Source: Hyalella azteca (lineage: Eukaryota > Arthropoda > Malacostraca > Amphipoda > Hyalellidae). Taken from it: a stretch of 64,000 nt of DNA. The notes under the pieces are model-generated. The model was not told the origin of the DNA. It was given only the letters and a program-made list of their open reading frames with translations, and made no database searches. Where the stretch lies: the NCBI RefSeq assembly GCF_000764305.2, contig NW_025936103.1:42880-106879 (forward strand). Reading direction: 5' to 3'. The translations under genes were made by a program, and so were the position numbers. Shown here one piece after another: positions 1-11,924 of the stretch; position 1 is the stretch's first letter, and every line of letters starts with the position of its first letter.

Positions 1-203
1 CCATGCACGAAATATATCACTCATGCACGAAATATATCACTCATGCACGAAATATAGCACTCCATGCACGAAATATATCACTCCATGCACGAAATATATC
101 ACTCATGCACGAAATATATCACTCATGCACGAAATATAGCACTCCATGCACGAAATATATCACTCATGCACGAAATATATCACGCATGCACGAAATATAT
201 GGA
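1..203. repeat. Minisatellite, ~20-21 bp unit, at window edge
   Basis: About ten near-identical copies of ATGCACGAAATATATCACTC, some with one extra C. The array runs off the left edge, so its true length is unknown. Open frames across it are repeat read-through. Confidence 0.95.
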
Positions 204-432
204 TCGGAAGACTTAACTGAAAACATATATTATGGAGCTTAGAACACTCATTGTTTAGCATACATAAATGCATTATTTATGAAACTCTTGCATAGTCTAT
301 AAGCATGCATAATATATAAGCAGTTCATATATAGACGTGCTATTTATATGACATCATCAGCGTGACCGATCCTTGTATACCTTATATAGGAAGCTTGGGC
401 GCGGTATAGGTGGCCATCGATGATAACGCGCC

Positions 433-722
433 AATGATGGGGCATGGGGGATGTGGGATGCGGGGTGTAGGAGGTGCGGGATGTGGGTGTACGGGATGTG
501 GGGTGTGGGATAAGGGGTTTGGGGGATGTGGGGTGTGCGGAATGTAAGAGGTATGCGGAATGTAAGGGATGTGGGAGGTAGGGGATGCGGGATGTGGGGT
601 TTGGGGGATGTACGAGTTGCTTGATGTTGGAGGTCCGGGATGTGGGACGGGATGTAGGAGGTGCGGGATGTAGGAGTTGCGGGATGTAGGATATGCGGGA
701 TGTAGGAGTCATAGGAGTCATA
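433..722. repeat. G-rich degenerate minisatellite (GGATGTGGG theme)
   Basis: Short units of about 10-14 bp built on GGATGTGGG/GGATGTAGG, with many G runs of 3-5 on the + strand. This is a strongly strand-asymmetric, G-quadruplex-capable stretch. The 125-codon frame on the - strand is simply the complement of the repeat. Confidence 0.85.
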
Positions 723-1331
723 GGAGTCCAGCTAGGAGGAGATGCAGGCTGTGTCTCCTACAGGGAATTGTTTGTGTGTTGACCGAGCCCAGCGCCCCCT
801 CCCCCTAGCATCCTTTCCCCTTAACGCCCTCTGTCTAGGGGGAGGAGTTTAAATTATTTAACGAAGTTTCGATTTTATTTTTTTTAATAATTCTAGTTCT
901 TTTGGCAATTCAAGTATCGCAAGCCATTCAAGCAATATAATTGATTCCAGTAATGAAAGTATAACAAATCGTACTCAAAGTAAATTCAAATAAATATACG
1001 TGATTTTACCGTTAAATAACCGCTTTTTGCACGCTCAATAACCGTTATTAAAAATATATATCATAGTATCGTCATCGGCCACATATATTGGCCGGTAATT
1101 GGCCTCCTATAACCCGCCTATGTTCCACTCAATTATTCAATTCTCAGTGAATAGATTGGGCAGCGTGACAAGTGAGTCAGGATGACTCGGCACATCTGTG
1201 CATGGAGAACGTGTCAGTTCGTCGAGCGTATCATTGACACATCGCAGCAAAACGCCCGTCGGTCAGTGACGGAGGGTGTGTACAACATCGCGTGTTATCG
1301 CCATAACATCGCACAACATCTCTGAAATGTT
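723..1331. other. AT-rich intergenic stretch with one palindrome-family copy
   Basis: No gene seen. It contains a GGCCACATATATTGGCCGG segment near 1077 and, at 1174-1188, one copy of the dispersed palindrome described separately. Confidence 0.5.
1174..1188. repeat. Dispersed IR3 palindrome, copy 1
   Basis: GAGTCA-GGA-TGACTC: perfect 6-bp arms around a 3-bp spacer. It is one of at least six copies of the same core in the window (others at 9267, 37813, 38830, 43122 and 53828), pointing to a dispersed repeat family. Confidence 0.6.
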
Positions 1332-1487
1332 CGCAACATCGAGGAACGAGGAACATCGAGGAACATCGAGGAACATTGAGGAACATCGAGGAACATCGAG
1401 GAACATTGAGGAACATCGAGGAACATCGAGGAACATTGAGGAACATCGAGATATGTCGACGAACATCGAGGAACATTGACGAACATT
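1332..1487. repeat. Minisatellite, 10 bp unit in a 30-bp higher-order period
   Basis: Units of GAGGAACATC in which every third unit reads GAGGAACATT, giving a 30-bp period. Because 30 is divisible by three and no unit contains a stop, frames stay open on both strands. These are not genes. Confidence 0.95.
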
Positions 1488-1550
1488 CATGTAGCTTATT
1501 TTTTAATGAAAAAAAAACGAAGTATAATAATAATGTTGTTAATATTCTAT

Positions 1551-1640
1551 AATAATAGTAATAATAATAATAATGGTAATAATAATAATAATATTAATAA
1601 TAATAATAATAACAATAATATCAATAATGTAATAAGCTAT
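1551..1640. repeat. Imperfect AAT/ATA trinucleotide microsatellite
   Basis: Runs of ATA/AAT with single-base interruptions (ATGGTA, ATATTA, ACAATA). Confidence 0.85.
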
Positions 1641-3327
1641 GATTAAAAAACATAATCGATGATGGGAGGTAACTCAGGTTGGATATAATAATTATAAATT
1701 AACTATATAAAAAGGCACAAGATGTTCTATTTTGCGGTTCTTCATAAAGACCAGAGAATAATTTTTATTACCGATTTTCATGATGATGAAGAATTTATAA
1801 CTGGAACATCATGAAACGTTTCATGAAAATGTCGCATTCAAATTTTGGAAAAAATCTAATTTTTCGAAATATTGAGAAGAATGAAGAAAAAATAATGACA
1901 AGAAGCCATTAGAAGTTTAATATAGTTTTTGAAGTCTAACAACTAATCGAAGCTACAACAGTCATCAGATAAATTACTCTTATTATATAATTAATTAAGA
2001 ACAATTTGTATCTTGTTACATAGGTGCAGGGAGTTAATTTCTCAAAATTTGTATTATACACTTAAAAGTAATCTTCAAACTTATAAACAATATTTATAGA
2101 TAAAAACACAATTGTACCTCATTTGCATAAAAAGGCGTACATAACCTACATACAAATTAAACTCCGTACATGTAACATAATTAACTACGTACGACCGTTG
2201 CCGGCCTTCCGTACGTGTACCGTACGTTACAAGTATGTTCTCTACCTGTCACACTCAACAAAAAACAGACAACTTTGTACGCTGTTTTTTAGAACATTTT
2301 TTCGTCTTTTGATGCATTTCTCCGACAACCTGATTTTTAAAAACTGCAACCTGTGTTTTTTGCATCGCCCTAACCGGACGGTTTTTTTGTTACTTTTTTA
2401 CATTCGCAGTCCATTGATGGGTAAACTGCATCGAAGAGCCCATGATGTTTTTTAGCCCCAACTGTAACTCATGAAATTCTTCACCCTTTATATGCACTGG
2501 GAAATTCACTGTACCTTCTCCCATATCGAGCGCTCTTCCAAGTCTCAAAGCGCATTTTTTTATTCTTAACCATCAACTTTTACGTTTATTTTCTTTACAC
2601 ACATATATTTTTTTTGGTGTGAATTTTGTTAACTTTTCAACTGCCCTTAATAAAACTGTTTTAATTACTTTTAATTGCTTTATATTTATCAACTGATGAC
2701 CAACTGGAAAGTTTAAACGGTCACAGTTGGCTTATAGCCGTCCGTCGGTTGGCCGCCGCTGAAACGGCAATAAATGTAAAGACTTATGACTTGCATATTA
2801 CATTTACTTATATAGGTAACTATATAAATTCAGTCTATTTCATTACACTACAAAACGAAAAATCAAACCATTACGTTTTTCACTGAAAATAGACACGTTT
2901 TTGATGTAAATTTTGCATTACCAGGAGAGCAAAGAAAATCCCCGCCATGCTTTCGTAAGGCGTAATTGTTGCTTTAATATTACAACGTACAGAAATACAT
3001 CTAGGAAAATTCATTCAATATAAAACAGCAGCCATATATATGTTCATGAATATATATTAAATAATGTTGTAACATGTTTAATATATATAATATATATTAA
3101 TACTCGTTAGAAACCAACCACTCGTCATTGCCGAAGACCATTTTCACCTGACGAAAAGTTTAGAAAAATACAATAATGTGGCACAAATTTAATCGAAAAT
3201 ATATGAAAATTTATAAAACTAGTTCCCAGACGCACCGCAGAAACAAAAAATGAAATTATGCATTTCCCCCTATCTTAACTTATTAACTTCAACTTTAACT
3301 TATTATTAATATTGTTACTATTATCAT
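1641..3327. other. AT-rich intergenic DNA, no gene recognised
   Basis: Mostly unique AT-rich sequence. A 110-codon frame at 2123-2455 (+) is not repetitive, but I recognise no domain, it has no clear splice context, and its composition matches the surroundings. I do not call it a gene. Confidence 0.5.
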
Positions 3328-3493
3328 TCATTGTAACATGTCCATTCATTCATTGTAACATGTTCATTCAGTGTAACATGTCCATTCATTGTAACATGAC
3401 CATTCATTGTAACATGACCAATCATTCATTGTAACATGTCCATTCATTGTAACATGTCCATTCATTCATTGTAACATGTCCATTCATTAGGGC
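3328..3493. repeat. Minisatellite, CATTCATTGTAACATGTC unit
   Basis: About nine copies of CATTCATTGTAACATGTC. Some copies carry an extra CATT (18 or 22 bp spacing). Confidence 0.9.
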
Positions 3494-4794
3494 CATTAGT
3501 AATGGGCATGTTCAGTGGGCATGTTCAGTGGGCCATTAGCAAATGCTGGGCAGACACCACACACTATACACAATTTATATTCTAAATATGGTATATAGCA
3601 ATATATGTATACAATATATTCTAAATATATTCTAAGTATCGATGTTCTCATATAAGAAATGTTCCAGCGCTGAGATGTTTGATCTCTTATGACGAGTAAA
3701 TTGTCAATTATCTTTATAATGAATCTATTTATTAGCCACTAAAAGTTTAGATTAACAAATATTAAATTATTTTAACTTCGGTGCAAATGAAATAAATATT
3801 TATTAACTTAGATTCGATTTATAAAAACAGGCTTTCGCCTACAAGGTTTTAATAATTAGTCATAAAAACTTTGAATTTTTACTCAATTAATTTTTTTAAC
3901 GGTTGTAGTCACGCACGGAATATCGGGACCAGTTTTTTGCGTCCGCGTTTTTTATTTTTTTTAGCAGTTGGCTGCATTGAAGCGATCCTGTTTTATATTT
4001 GCATTGTAATTTTGTTCATTGTTATCGACATCATTGTTATCCTCATCCCTGTACTCACCCTGGCTCTCATGGTGGGTATAAACGAGGAGGCAAAACTGCA
4101 GGTCAATGCGCATTTTTTTTAACTCACTTTTTTTGCGTCACGTCCGTTCAGTTTTTTTCGGTCAGGAAGTAACGATAAAAAATCGGCAGGTCGGTAATGA
4201 ACTTGGAATGCACGACGGGAATCGCCGGGAATGGAACGATCGGGAATTCTTTGCTATTCGATTGTCTGGCTGAGATTTTTATTTTAATTATTTTTTTAAA
4301 TTTTGAACTCGGGGTGGAAATTTGCTGGGAACTTAACAACATTATTTTTCGGCAAAAAAAGTTTTAAGTATTCAAAAAACGCAGTTTGCAGAAAACTTAT
4401 TAGGATTTAAATAATTTTTCACAATGAGAAGCATGATATATAGCCAATCACTTCAAGTGTTTTGTGAGTGGCTAACATGAAACTCTCCAAGATTCATTTG
4501 ATATATTGGACACTATCAAGTGTATTGACATGATTAGCAAGATTTTTTAATATATACTGGACGTACAATGATGTATGGCAAGCACCAAGAAAATAAAAAG
4601 CTATTGATACTTCATATATGAAATGTTAAAAACTTTCATTTGGAAGCGCAGCGCAGTTTATTATAAACCATTGCTATGAAACTACACGTTGGCGCTACAG
4701 TTTATTATAAACTGCGTTTATTAAATGAGAGTTTTTAAAACAATTTCTAATCTTAATCTTTAATAATATTTTTCAAAAGTAGATACCTGTAATC
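3494..4794. other. AT-rich intergenic DNA
   Basis: No supported gene. The 83-codon frame at 3871-4122 (+) is hydrophobic, but T-rich DNA encodes Phe/Ile/Leu/Val by default, and I see no family resemblance. Short repeated phrases around GCGCTACAGTTTATTATAAA occur near 4650-4720. Confidence 0.45.
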
Positions 4795-5245
4795 TTAACC
4801 TATAATAAAAATTGTCGAATCTGAATGCTTCTAATTTTTACCTATAATAACAACTGTCCAGTCTGGATGCCTCTAATTTTAACCTATAATAACAACTGTC
4901 CAGTCTGGATGCCTCTAATTTTACCCTATAATAACTTTGGTATGCTAAAAATAAATTCAATAAATAACGTTGCATTTATCAAGTGCTAGATTAATAACCT
5001 TGTATAACTTGTATACATATCCTATAATAACAACTGTCCAGTCTGGATGCCTCTAATTTTACCCTATAATAACAACTGTCCAATCTGGAGCCTCTAATTT
5101 GTCAGGTATTTTGCTTTTGGTATGCTAAAAATAAATTCAATAAATAACGTTGCATTTATCAAGTGCTAGATTAATAACCTTGTATAACTTGTATACATAT
5201 AAACCTTTAATAACAACTGTCCGGTCTGGATGCCTCTAATTTTAT
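4795..5245. repeat. Composite tandem repeat with 180-bp higher-order unit
   Basis: A roughly 46-bp unit containing CAACTGTCCAGTCTGGATGC recurs six times. Embedded in it, 4936-5020 and 5116-5200 are identical over 85 bp and exactly 180 bp apart. The array therefore contains two copies of a longer composite unit, indicating recent segmental duplication within an older minisatellite. Confidence 0.9.
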
Positions 5246-5364
5246 CCGACAGTTTTTCAATTTCATTTTTCATGCCTTCGTGCCGAGGCGCGCGAATTCG
5301 AAGCCTCTGAATTTTTTTCTGCCATGGACGAAGCTCAGATTTTTTCAGTCGCTCCTGAATTCCT

Positions 5365-5770
5365 GGCCGCTGTGCAGCTGTGTGCAGCTGCTGGCTGGTG
5401 CAGCTGTGTGCAGCTGCTGGCTGGTGCAGCTGTACGCAGCTGCTGGCTAGTGCAGCTGTACGCAGCTGCTGGCTAGTGCAGCTGTACGCAGCTGCTGGCT
5501 AGTGCAGCTGTACGCAGCTGCTGGCTAGTGCAGCTGTATGGAGCTGTTGGCTGGTGCAGCTGTACGCAGCTGCTGGCTGGTGCAGCTGTGTGCAGCTGCT
5601 GGCTGGTGCAGCTGTGTGCTGCAGCTGTTTGCATGTACAGCTGTTTGTGTACTTGGAACACGTTAGATGTGCTCAATGGTACCCGCATGCAGCTGTACAT
5701 CTGATGTATACATGCGTCGGCAGCTGTACATGCAGGTGTACAGCTGTGCTGCATGTGAAGCTGCATGCAT
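5365..5770. repeat. Minisatellite, 26 bp unit, dense in CAGCTG
   Basis: About ten copies of a 26-bp unit starting GTGCAGCTGTACGCAGCTGC, then a degenerate tail to about 5770. Each unit holds two CAGCTG E-box hexamers, so more than 20 occur within 400 bp. Frames on both strands are repeat read-through. Confidence 0.9.
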
Positions 5771-7574
5771 ATAAGGAACAATTTGTTTATTAATATTAAT
5801 AATTAAATTGCTAACTAAGAAACTGTTCATAATATTAAAAACTAACAAACTGTTCCCTAACTAATAACTTAATTTATTGAATATATAATCTTTTTTGATC
5901 CATAAATTATTCATGATAGCCGTCTTTCAATAATTTTATTAATGATTTCTTCAACGTATTCAGTTTATTTTTCCATTTAAATTGAAATAAATCAAAATAA
6001 GGTTTCAGTTCATATACATGTGCCGTGCTCTAAAAATTATTCACGAATATTCTTCCATTCACTGAAATGAGTTTTAGCTAAATTTTCTGTGAAGAATAAA
6101 TGATGAAAAAATGAATGAATATATCATCTGGTGTCTAGGTGTATGAGGATCCTAAGATTGAAGCTGCAAGTTGCTGATTCAAGCACTAGCTGATATCTAG
6201 AATTAGCGGCCGATCAGACAAGGCCTAATCTTCTACGTTGACGTTTCTTTAATAAATATCATCAAAAAGTTCTGACTTCACAAAACGAAAACAAAAATGA
6301 TTAAATTTTTATGCATTTTCCACGCTGAGCGTTATTGTTCCAGAGGATGGAATGGACACAATGACTCATAGATAGGACTCTTCAGGATGGGATGCAATGT
6401 CTTTTGTCCGGCCCCATCTCAAGCGAGGATAGAGAAAAGGACAGAGCGACAAAGGCTAAGGGCAAAGGACAGAGCGAAGGATCGAAGGAGTATGAGGGTG
6501 CAGTGACTCGAGGACAAATTGAAGGACAGAACGCTCTTGAGATCGTCCATTATGTCCGCTAAGCAAAGCCTTCCACTTCCTGGCTCTCAACACTCACGCT
6601 TTTGGAGGCCTATGGCCTGGGGTTCAAAAATTGTGAAGGGCTACTTTCGTGAGGCTAGGAAGTGAAGTGAAGTAATAGCGATGAAAGTATACCGTGGTTA
6701 CCCCACTACACCTCTGCCTCCAGTGATGTCACTAATTTGAATTTAGTTGCTACAGCCTATATAAAGCCATGCTAGGCCTTTGTGTAGGCCTATAAAGAAT
6801 ACCTGCTGAGTTGGGAAGAGTCAAAAATTTGTATATGAGGGCATCGGGTGACCGGAATGTGCTAAGCATAGCTAGGGAAAACTGGCTGGGAACATTTTTA
6901 AATTCATAGGCTTTCAAAAGTGGGCTTCAAACAAATTTTAAGTACATGAAATTGAAGGAAGTTTCTATCTCCAGTTGTTCCAAAAACCTCATTCGCAAAA
7001 ACTGTTTCCTCAACTTTAACTCCATTCTTAGCTCAAAGTTTTCATAATCCTCAATGATAAATTTTGAAGATTTTTCGAATAGGTAATCTTTTGCCGCGCG
7101 ATAATCTTTTGCCGACAATTTTTGACTTTACTAATAATGAATAATTTCAGTGAGATTTAAAGTTCAATAATAACATTTATCGTCTAAACGAACTCTGTGA
7201 CCTTTTTGAACGCGAGCGCAAGTAGGCAAAATAAGGTTATTGTAGAGTCCATGAGTAGTAAAGTACTAATCCCGTTCTCCGTGAGCATGGGTATGTGAAC
7301 GTACTCATTGACCTATACAATCAATTGTAAGAGTATCTATAAGATTCTTCAATGAGGCAGCAACAAATTCTAAGATGTGATGGTAGCATGGCAGGACTAA
7401 CCAGCTTAGCTTGACACATTTGCATACAATGTCAGCCTACACCATAGCCTGGCCTACAACCTTCTCTAAGCGGAAACAATGAGCTATATTGTAGCTCTTG
7501 AGCCTTGCTTAGCGACCTTTTTTGAGAGCCTACTGACGAAAGGGGGCCTTTGAATGTGCTCAAAACGGATGTAC
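5771..7574. other. Intergenic DNA, possible degraded transposon between 6330 and 6780
   Basis: AT-rich to 6330, then a more GC-balanced block (6330-6780) with GGACAGAGCGA repeats. Its base composition suggests a decayed insertion, but I could not match it to a known element. Beyond 6900 nothing is recognisable except early degenerate copies of the next array. Confidence 0.35.
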
Positions 7575-8428
7575 ATGGAGCCCTAGTTTATTGAGAGCTG
7601 GAGGAAACATTCTTACATGAGCCCCGACTTATTGAGAGCTGGAGGCAACATTTCTGCATAAAGCTCTAGCTTATTGGAAGCTACAGTAAACATGCCTACA
7701 TAAGAAGCCCTGACTTCTTGAGAGCTGGGGGAAACATTTCTGCACTAAAATCTAGCTTATTGAGATCCAGTGTAAACTTACCTAAAAGAAACCCCGATAT
7801 TTTAAGAGCTGGAGGAAACATTCTTACATGAAGCCCTAACCTACGTATAGAAATCCGCTAGAATATCTTTGCGTGAAGCCCCGACTTATTGAGAGCTGGA
7901 TGAAACTTGATTACATGAAGACTTGACTTATTGAGAGCTGGAGGAAATATTCTTACATGAACCTCGACTTATTGAGAGCTGAAGGAAACTTACTTACATG
8001 AAACCCTGGCTTATTGAGAGCTGGAGGGAACATTCTTACATGAGCTCCGACTTATTGAGAGCTGGAGGAAACTTACTTACATGAAGCCCTGACTTATTGA
8101 GAGCTGGAGGGAACATTCTTACATGAACTCCGACTTATTGAGAGCTGGAGGAAACATTCTTACATGAGCCCCGACTTATTGAGAGCTGGAGGAAACATTC
8201 TTACATGAAGCCCTGACTTAATGAGAGCTGGAGGAAACATTCTTACATGAGCCCCGACTTATTGAGAGCGGGAGGAAACATTCTTACATGAAGCCCTGAC
8301 TTATTGAAAGCTGGAGGAAACATTCTTACATGAGCCCCGACTTATTGAGAGCTGGAGGAAACATTCTTACATGAGCCCCGACTTATTGAGAGCTGGAGGA
8401 AACTTACTTACATGAAGCCCTGACAAAT
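7575..8428. repeat. Minisatellite, 41-43 bp unit, ~20 copies
   Basis: Tandem copies begin GAGCTGGAGGAAACATTCTT and continue ACATGAGCCCCGACTTATTGA. Two alternating subtypes (ATGAGCCCCGAC of 41 bp and ATGAAGCCCTGAC of 43 bp) interleave. Copies before 7860 are more diverged, as expected for array edges. Confidence 0.95.
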
Positions 8429-10368
8429 AAGGATAAGATGAAAAGTTTCTCCACAAAGACCTCCCTCGTTGAGAGCTGATGAAATATTTCCTAAGTCAAA
8501 ATATATTTTTTTCTCAATTAGTTTTTTCTCAAGCCACGTATTTAATCGTGCAGCTATGCCCCTTGTTTGAAAATACGCTTGTGCTCCTTGTGGTAAAAAT
8601 TTTATTATTTTCTAATATCATATATTCGTCAGGTTTATGGCAAATAAGAGCGGAGTATTGCTGCAAGAAAATATTCTGGGCATTAAAACCTAATCAGAGA
8701 TTTTAAACGTCTTAAAACCCATGTTAAAATTTTAAGTAAATAAAAATGATCGAAGACTGGAGAAAAAGAAATCAATTATCTTGAGTCTATATATGTATTA
8801 TTATGCTGCGCATTAATTATGTTGTCATGATGATAAAATGTTGAATCCCATGTAACCTGAGACAGGCGGGGGTAGCTGCCGTTAATCCACGTGAGATTTT
8901 CAACACGAATATCGTCGTCAAATCCTTTAATCCGCGTGTGGATTTTAATAAGGATATCTGACATCCGGCATTAAATGGACCGCTGAAATGACCGGTGTGA
9001 AGACCACAGGCGTCCTACACACTTCACCGCAAAAGAACAAACAACATTCAAGATTCATTCCACTTCATCCTGTTTCCGCTCGCCATTGTTCAGGATCTCA
9101 AAGACTTCAGGAAAATTAATTAGAATATCCTGCCTTTTTTGTAGGATTCAATTCCCCCCCCCCCTTTAGGACACAAAGGATCCATAGACTCACCACCTGT
9201 GCATCATTACACTGAAAAAAATTAGTGTCATATTTTCTAATATCTACGCACTTTTTACGCTTGTGTCGGTCATTTTGACCCAGTTTGCCATATAAAAGAG
9301 CGTATCATAGCTACGTCAATTCTCTTCTCGTGCAATGGATGAGAAAGGTGGGTCACTATTGGGACAACACTACCCAATAATTTTTCTGCATGTGCACAGG
9401 ATGGATTTCCGCCAGCTTTTAAAGACTGGTCAATGCACCGCAATTTGCGTAGTTAATCCAGCCGGTCTTTTATCTGCAGGATTTCGTTGTCCTTTCTTCG
9501 TCTTGCAGGATTTCGGAAATCTCCTACGAGGGAGTGACGTTCTTTAGGAAATTCTGCGACCCGTCAATGTTGGTTTTAATTTACAAAGGAAAGTGTAGGA
9601 TTACCTTCCTCAGTTTACTTTATACTTCCTTCTGCACTTCCCCGCTTTAAAGGAAAGTTATACGTAAGCAGGGATCTAAAGGACCGCAGGACTGTGTAGA
9701 GGGCAACAATGGATTTAATATATTAGGGCTTCTTTAAAAATATGTAAATCAGCATTAAAAAAATAATGGCATTGAACAAGTTTGCACATAATAATTAAAA
9801 ACTTATTTGCAGTCCAATTAATAATTGCAGAAATGATTAGTTTGTGTAGGTAAAGTTAATTAAACTAATAGTGTTGTCTGTCTATTTCACTACTCGAATA
9901 ATTAATCGCCTGATTATAAGAATGATTTTAATTAGCCTTTGAAGTTTGCGTTTTCTTAACCATGTTAATCAGTGATGTCTTAAATGTTGGAAATTTTAAT
10001 CTATTGCTGCTGAATATTTCTGTTTGAAAATCATTTTGATATTAATGAGAGCCCTTCAAAATAATTTTTCTTGCCCTTATCTCATTTTCTCTACAATCAT
10101 TTACGGAATGTTTAAATAGAAGGAACATTAATTGCTAATTAGTCAATAAATTCAACGTTTAGCTCAATCACTCTACATCGAATTCAATCAAAGATTACAT
10201 ATTTATTTTCTAATCATTCTGTTCATGATTAAAAGATGATAAATGATCCTCATTAAAATGTATTGAATTATCACGGTAAACATCAAAGTCTCCATGAGGG
10301 CGGAAATGGCCAGTCTAATCAAGTCTCCAACATTCAGCAGAAATTGCACGCATTCCAGTCCAATATTG
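8429..10368. other. Intergenic DNA, no gene recognised
   Basis: Unique AT-rich sequence. 8880-8960 holds two diverged copies of a roughly 45-bp phrase beginning TTAATCC(A/G)CGTG. A C10 tract lies near 9155. A dispersed-palindrome copy is at 9267-9281. Confidence 0.45.
9267..9281. repeat. Dispersed IR3 palindrome, copy 2 (degenerate)
   Basis: CGGTCA-TTT-TGACCC followed by CAGTTTG. The flank to about 9320 (AGAGCGTATCATAGCTACGTC theme) aligns with the flank of the 38830 copy, so the repeat is longer than the palindrome. Confidence 0.55.
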
Positions 10369-10470
10369 AATGAATGCATGAATGAAATGAATGAATGCAT
10401 GAATGAAATGAATGAATGCATGAATGAAATGAATGAATGCATGAATGAATTGGATGAATGCATGAATGAC
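10369..10470. repeat. 21-bp minisatellite built from AATG units
   Basis: Four copies of AATGAATGCATGAATGAAATG minus or plus one base, within a more general AATG-rich tract. Confidence 0.9.
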
Positions 10471-10559
10471 ACTCGCAAGTGAATGGTTCTGCTGGTCGCT
10501 TTAAATGAACGAGACATCAAAGTGACACTTGTGGTTGATTGGCATGAGTGCGGCAAAGC

Positions 10560-10628
10560 TTGTTCATACTTAAGCTTTTGTTCATACTTAAGCTTTTGTT
10601 CAAACATAAGCTTTTGTTCATGCTTAAC
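10560..10628. repeat. 18-bp minisatellite
   Basis: Four copies of GTTCATACTTAAGCTTTT; the last ones vary by single substitutions. Confidence 0.9.
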
Positions 10629-10688
10629 CTTCGCGTACGTAGCACTCTTCCGCTACACCGTCTTTTGTTCCCGCGGCGTTCCGGTGAG

Positions 10689-11515
10689 CTATGTTGTTGT
10701 TTCCACTGAAATGTTGCGTACTGCAACATATGTTGTTGTTTCCACTGAAATATTGCGTACAGCAACATATGTTGTTGTTTCCACTGAAATATTGCGTACA
10801 GCAACATATGTTGTTGTAAGGGCTGAGGGCAAGGGTAAAGCTGGAAGTAGGTGTTGGGTTAGGAGTGAGTGAAGAGGTGGGGGAGGGCGTATGGGAAGAG
10901 GCGAGGGTACCGTACAGCAACATATGTTGTTGTTTCCACTGAGATGTTGCGTGCAGCAACATATGTTGTTGCCACTGAGATGTTGCGTACAGCAACATAT
11001 GTTGTTTCCACGGAGACATTGTGTACAGGAACATATGTGGTTTCCACTGAGATGTTGCGTGCAGCAACATATGTTGTTTCCACTTAGACATTGTGTACAG
11101 CTACATATGTTGTTGTTTCCAATGAGATGCTGTGTACAGCAACATATGTTGTTGTTTCCACTGTTGTTGTTGTTTCCACTGCTGTTGTTGTTTCCACTGA
11201 GATGTTGTGTACAGCAACATATGTTGTTGTTTCCACTGAGATGTTGTGTACTGCAACATATGTTGTTGTTTCCACTGAGATATTGCGTAAAGATATGTTG
11301 TTCCACTGATATGTTGTTGTTTCCACTGAGATGTTGTGTACAGCAACATATGTTGTTGTTTCCATTGAGATATTGCGTAAAGATATGTTGTTCCACTGAT
11401 ATGTTGTTGTTTCCACTGAGATGTTGTGTACAGCAACATATGTTGTTGTTTCCACTGAGACATCGTGTACAGCAACATATGTTGTTGTTTCCACTGAAAT
11501 ATTGCATACAGCAAT
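10689..11515. repeat. 39-bp minisatellite carrying a 12-bp perfect palindrome
   Basis: About 18-20 copies of a 39-bp unit that contains TTGTTTCCACTGAGATGTTG and the self-complementary CAACATATGTTG. A non-repeat spacer (about 10823-10912) splits off the first three copies. Between 11281 and 11460 a 90-bp higher-order unit with a shortened repeat is duplicated. Open frames of 100-290 codons on both strands arise because 39 is a multiple of three. Confidence 0.95.
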
Positions 11516-11924
11516 GACAGGAAAAATTTAAGGAAAATTTTTGCTTGCGACTCTCGTTGACTTGCAAATAAATCTAAAATATTTCAGTAAATAACGAACA
11601 AAATATACGATATCGAAATTTTTAAATACAATGTGAAATACGTGAATTTTACAAAATTATACTCCGAGAACACTTTTCCCTACTACCTATCCATGGGAAT
11701 TCACTCAATTCCTTTTCGGTTTTCCCACAATTAGGAACCTGTTAGCGCCGATTGCCCACAGATAAGCCCACTGATAGATCTCACTGATAAAATAAGCCCT
11801 CAAATAAAGCCCTATGCCCTCGCCCAGTCCTCAAGCACCGTTTATCCGCCAATCTTATTGTTAACTTCGCTCTTTGCACTCCATCCAAACGCGATATGAT
11901 CGCCGCGCATCCGGAACCCGGCTC
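11516..11924. other. Spacer between two large arrays
   Basis: AT-rich unique sequence, then a short CTCACTGATAAA/ATAAGCCC repeat-like patch near 11760-11810. No gene seen. Confidence 0.5.

Noticed and set aside
192..204. GGATCGGAAGAC resembling the TruSeq adaptor start
   Set aside because: Only about 10 bases match and the sequence then diverges; chance of a 10-mer match in 64 kb is not small.
2123..2455. 110-codon non-repetitive frame
   Set aside because: No recognisable domain, AT-driven composition, no splice or start evidence.
3871..4122. Hydrophobic 83-codon frame, possible membrane protein
   Set aside because: T-rich DNA gives hydrophobic codons by composition; no charge pattern or family match.
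10689..11515. CRISPR-like regular spacing
   Set aside because: The whole 39-bp period is repeated with no unique spacers, and the genome is eukaryotic.
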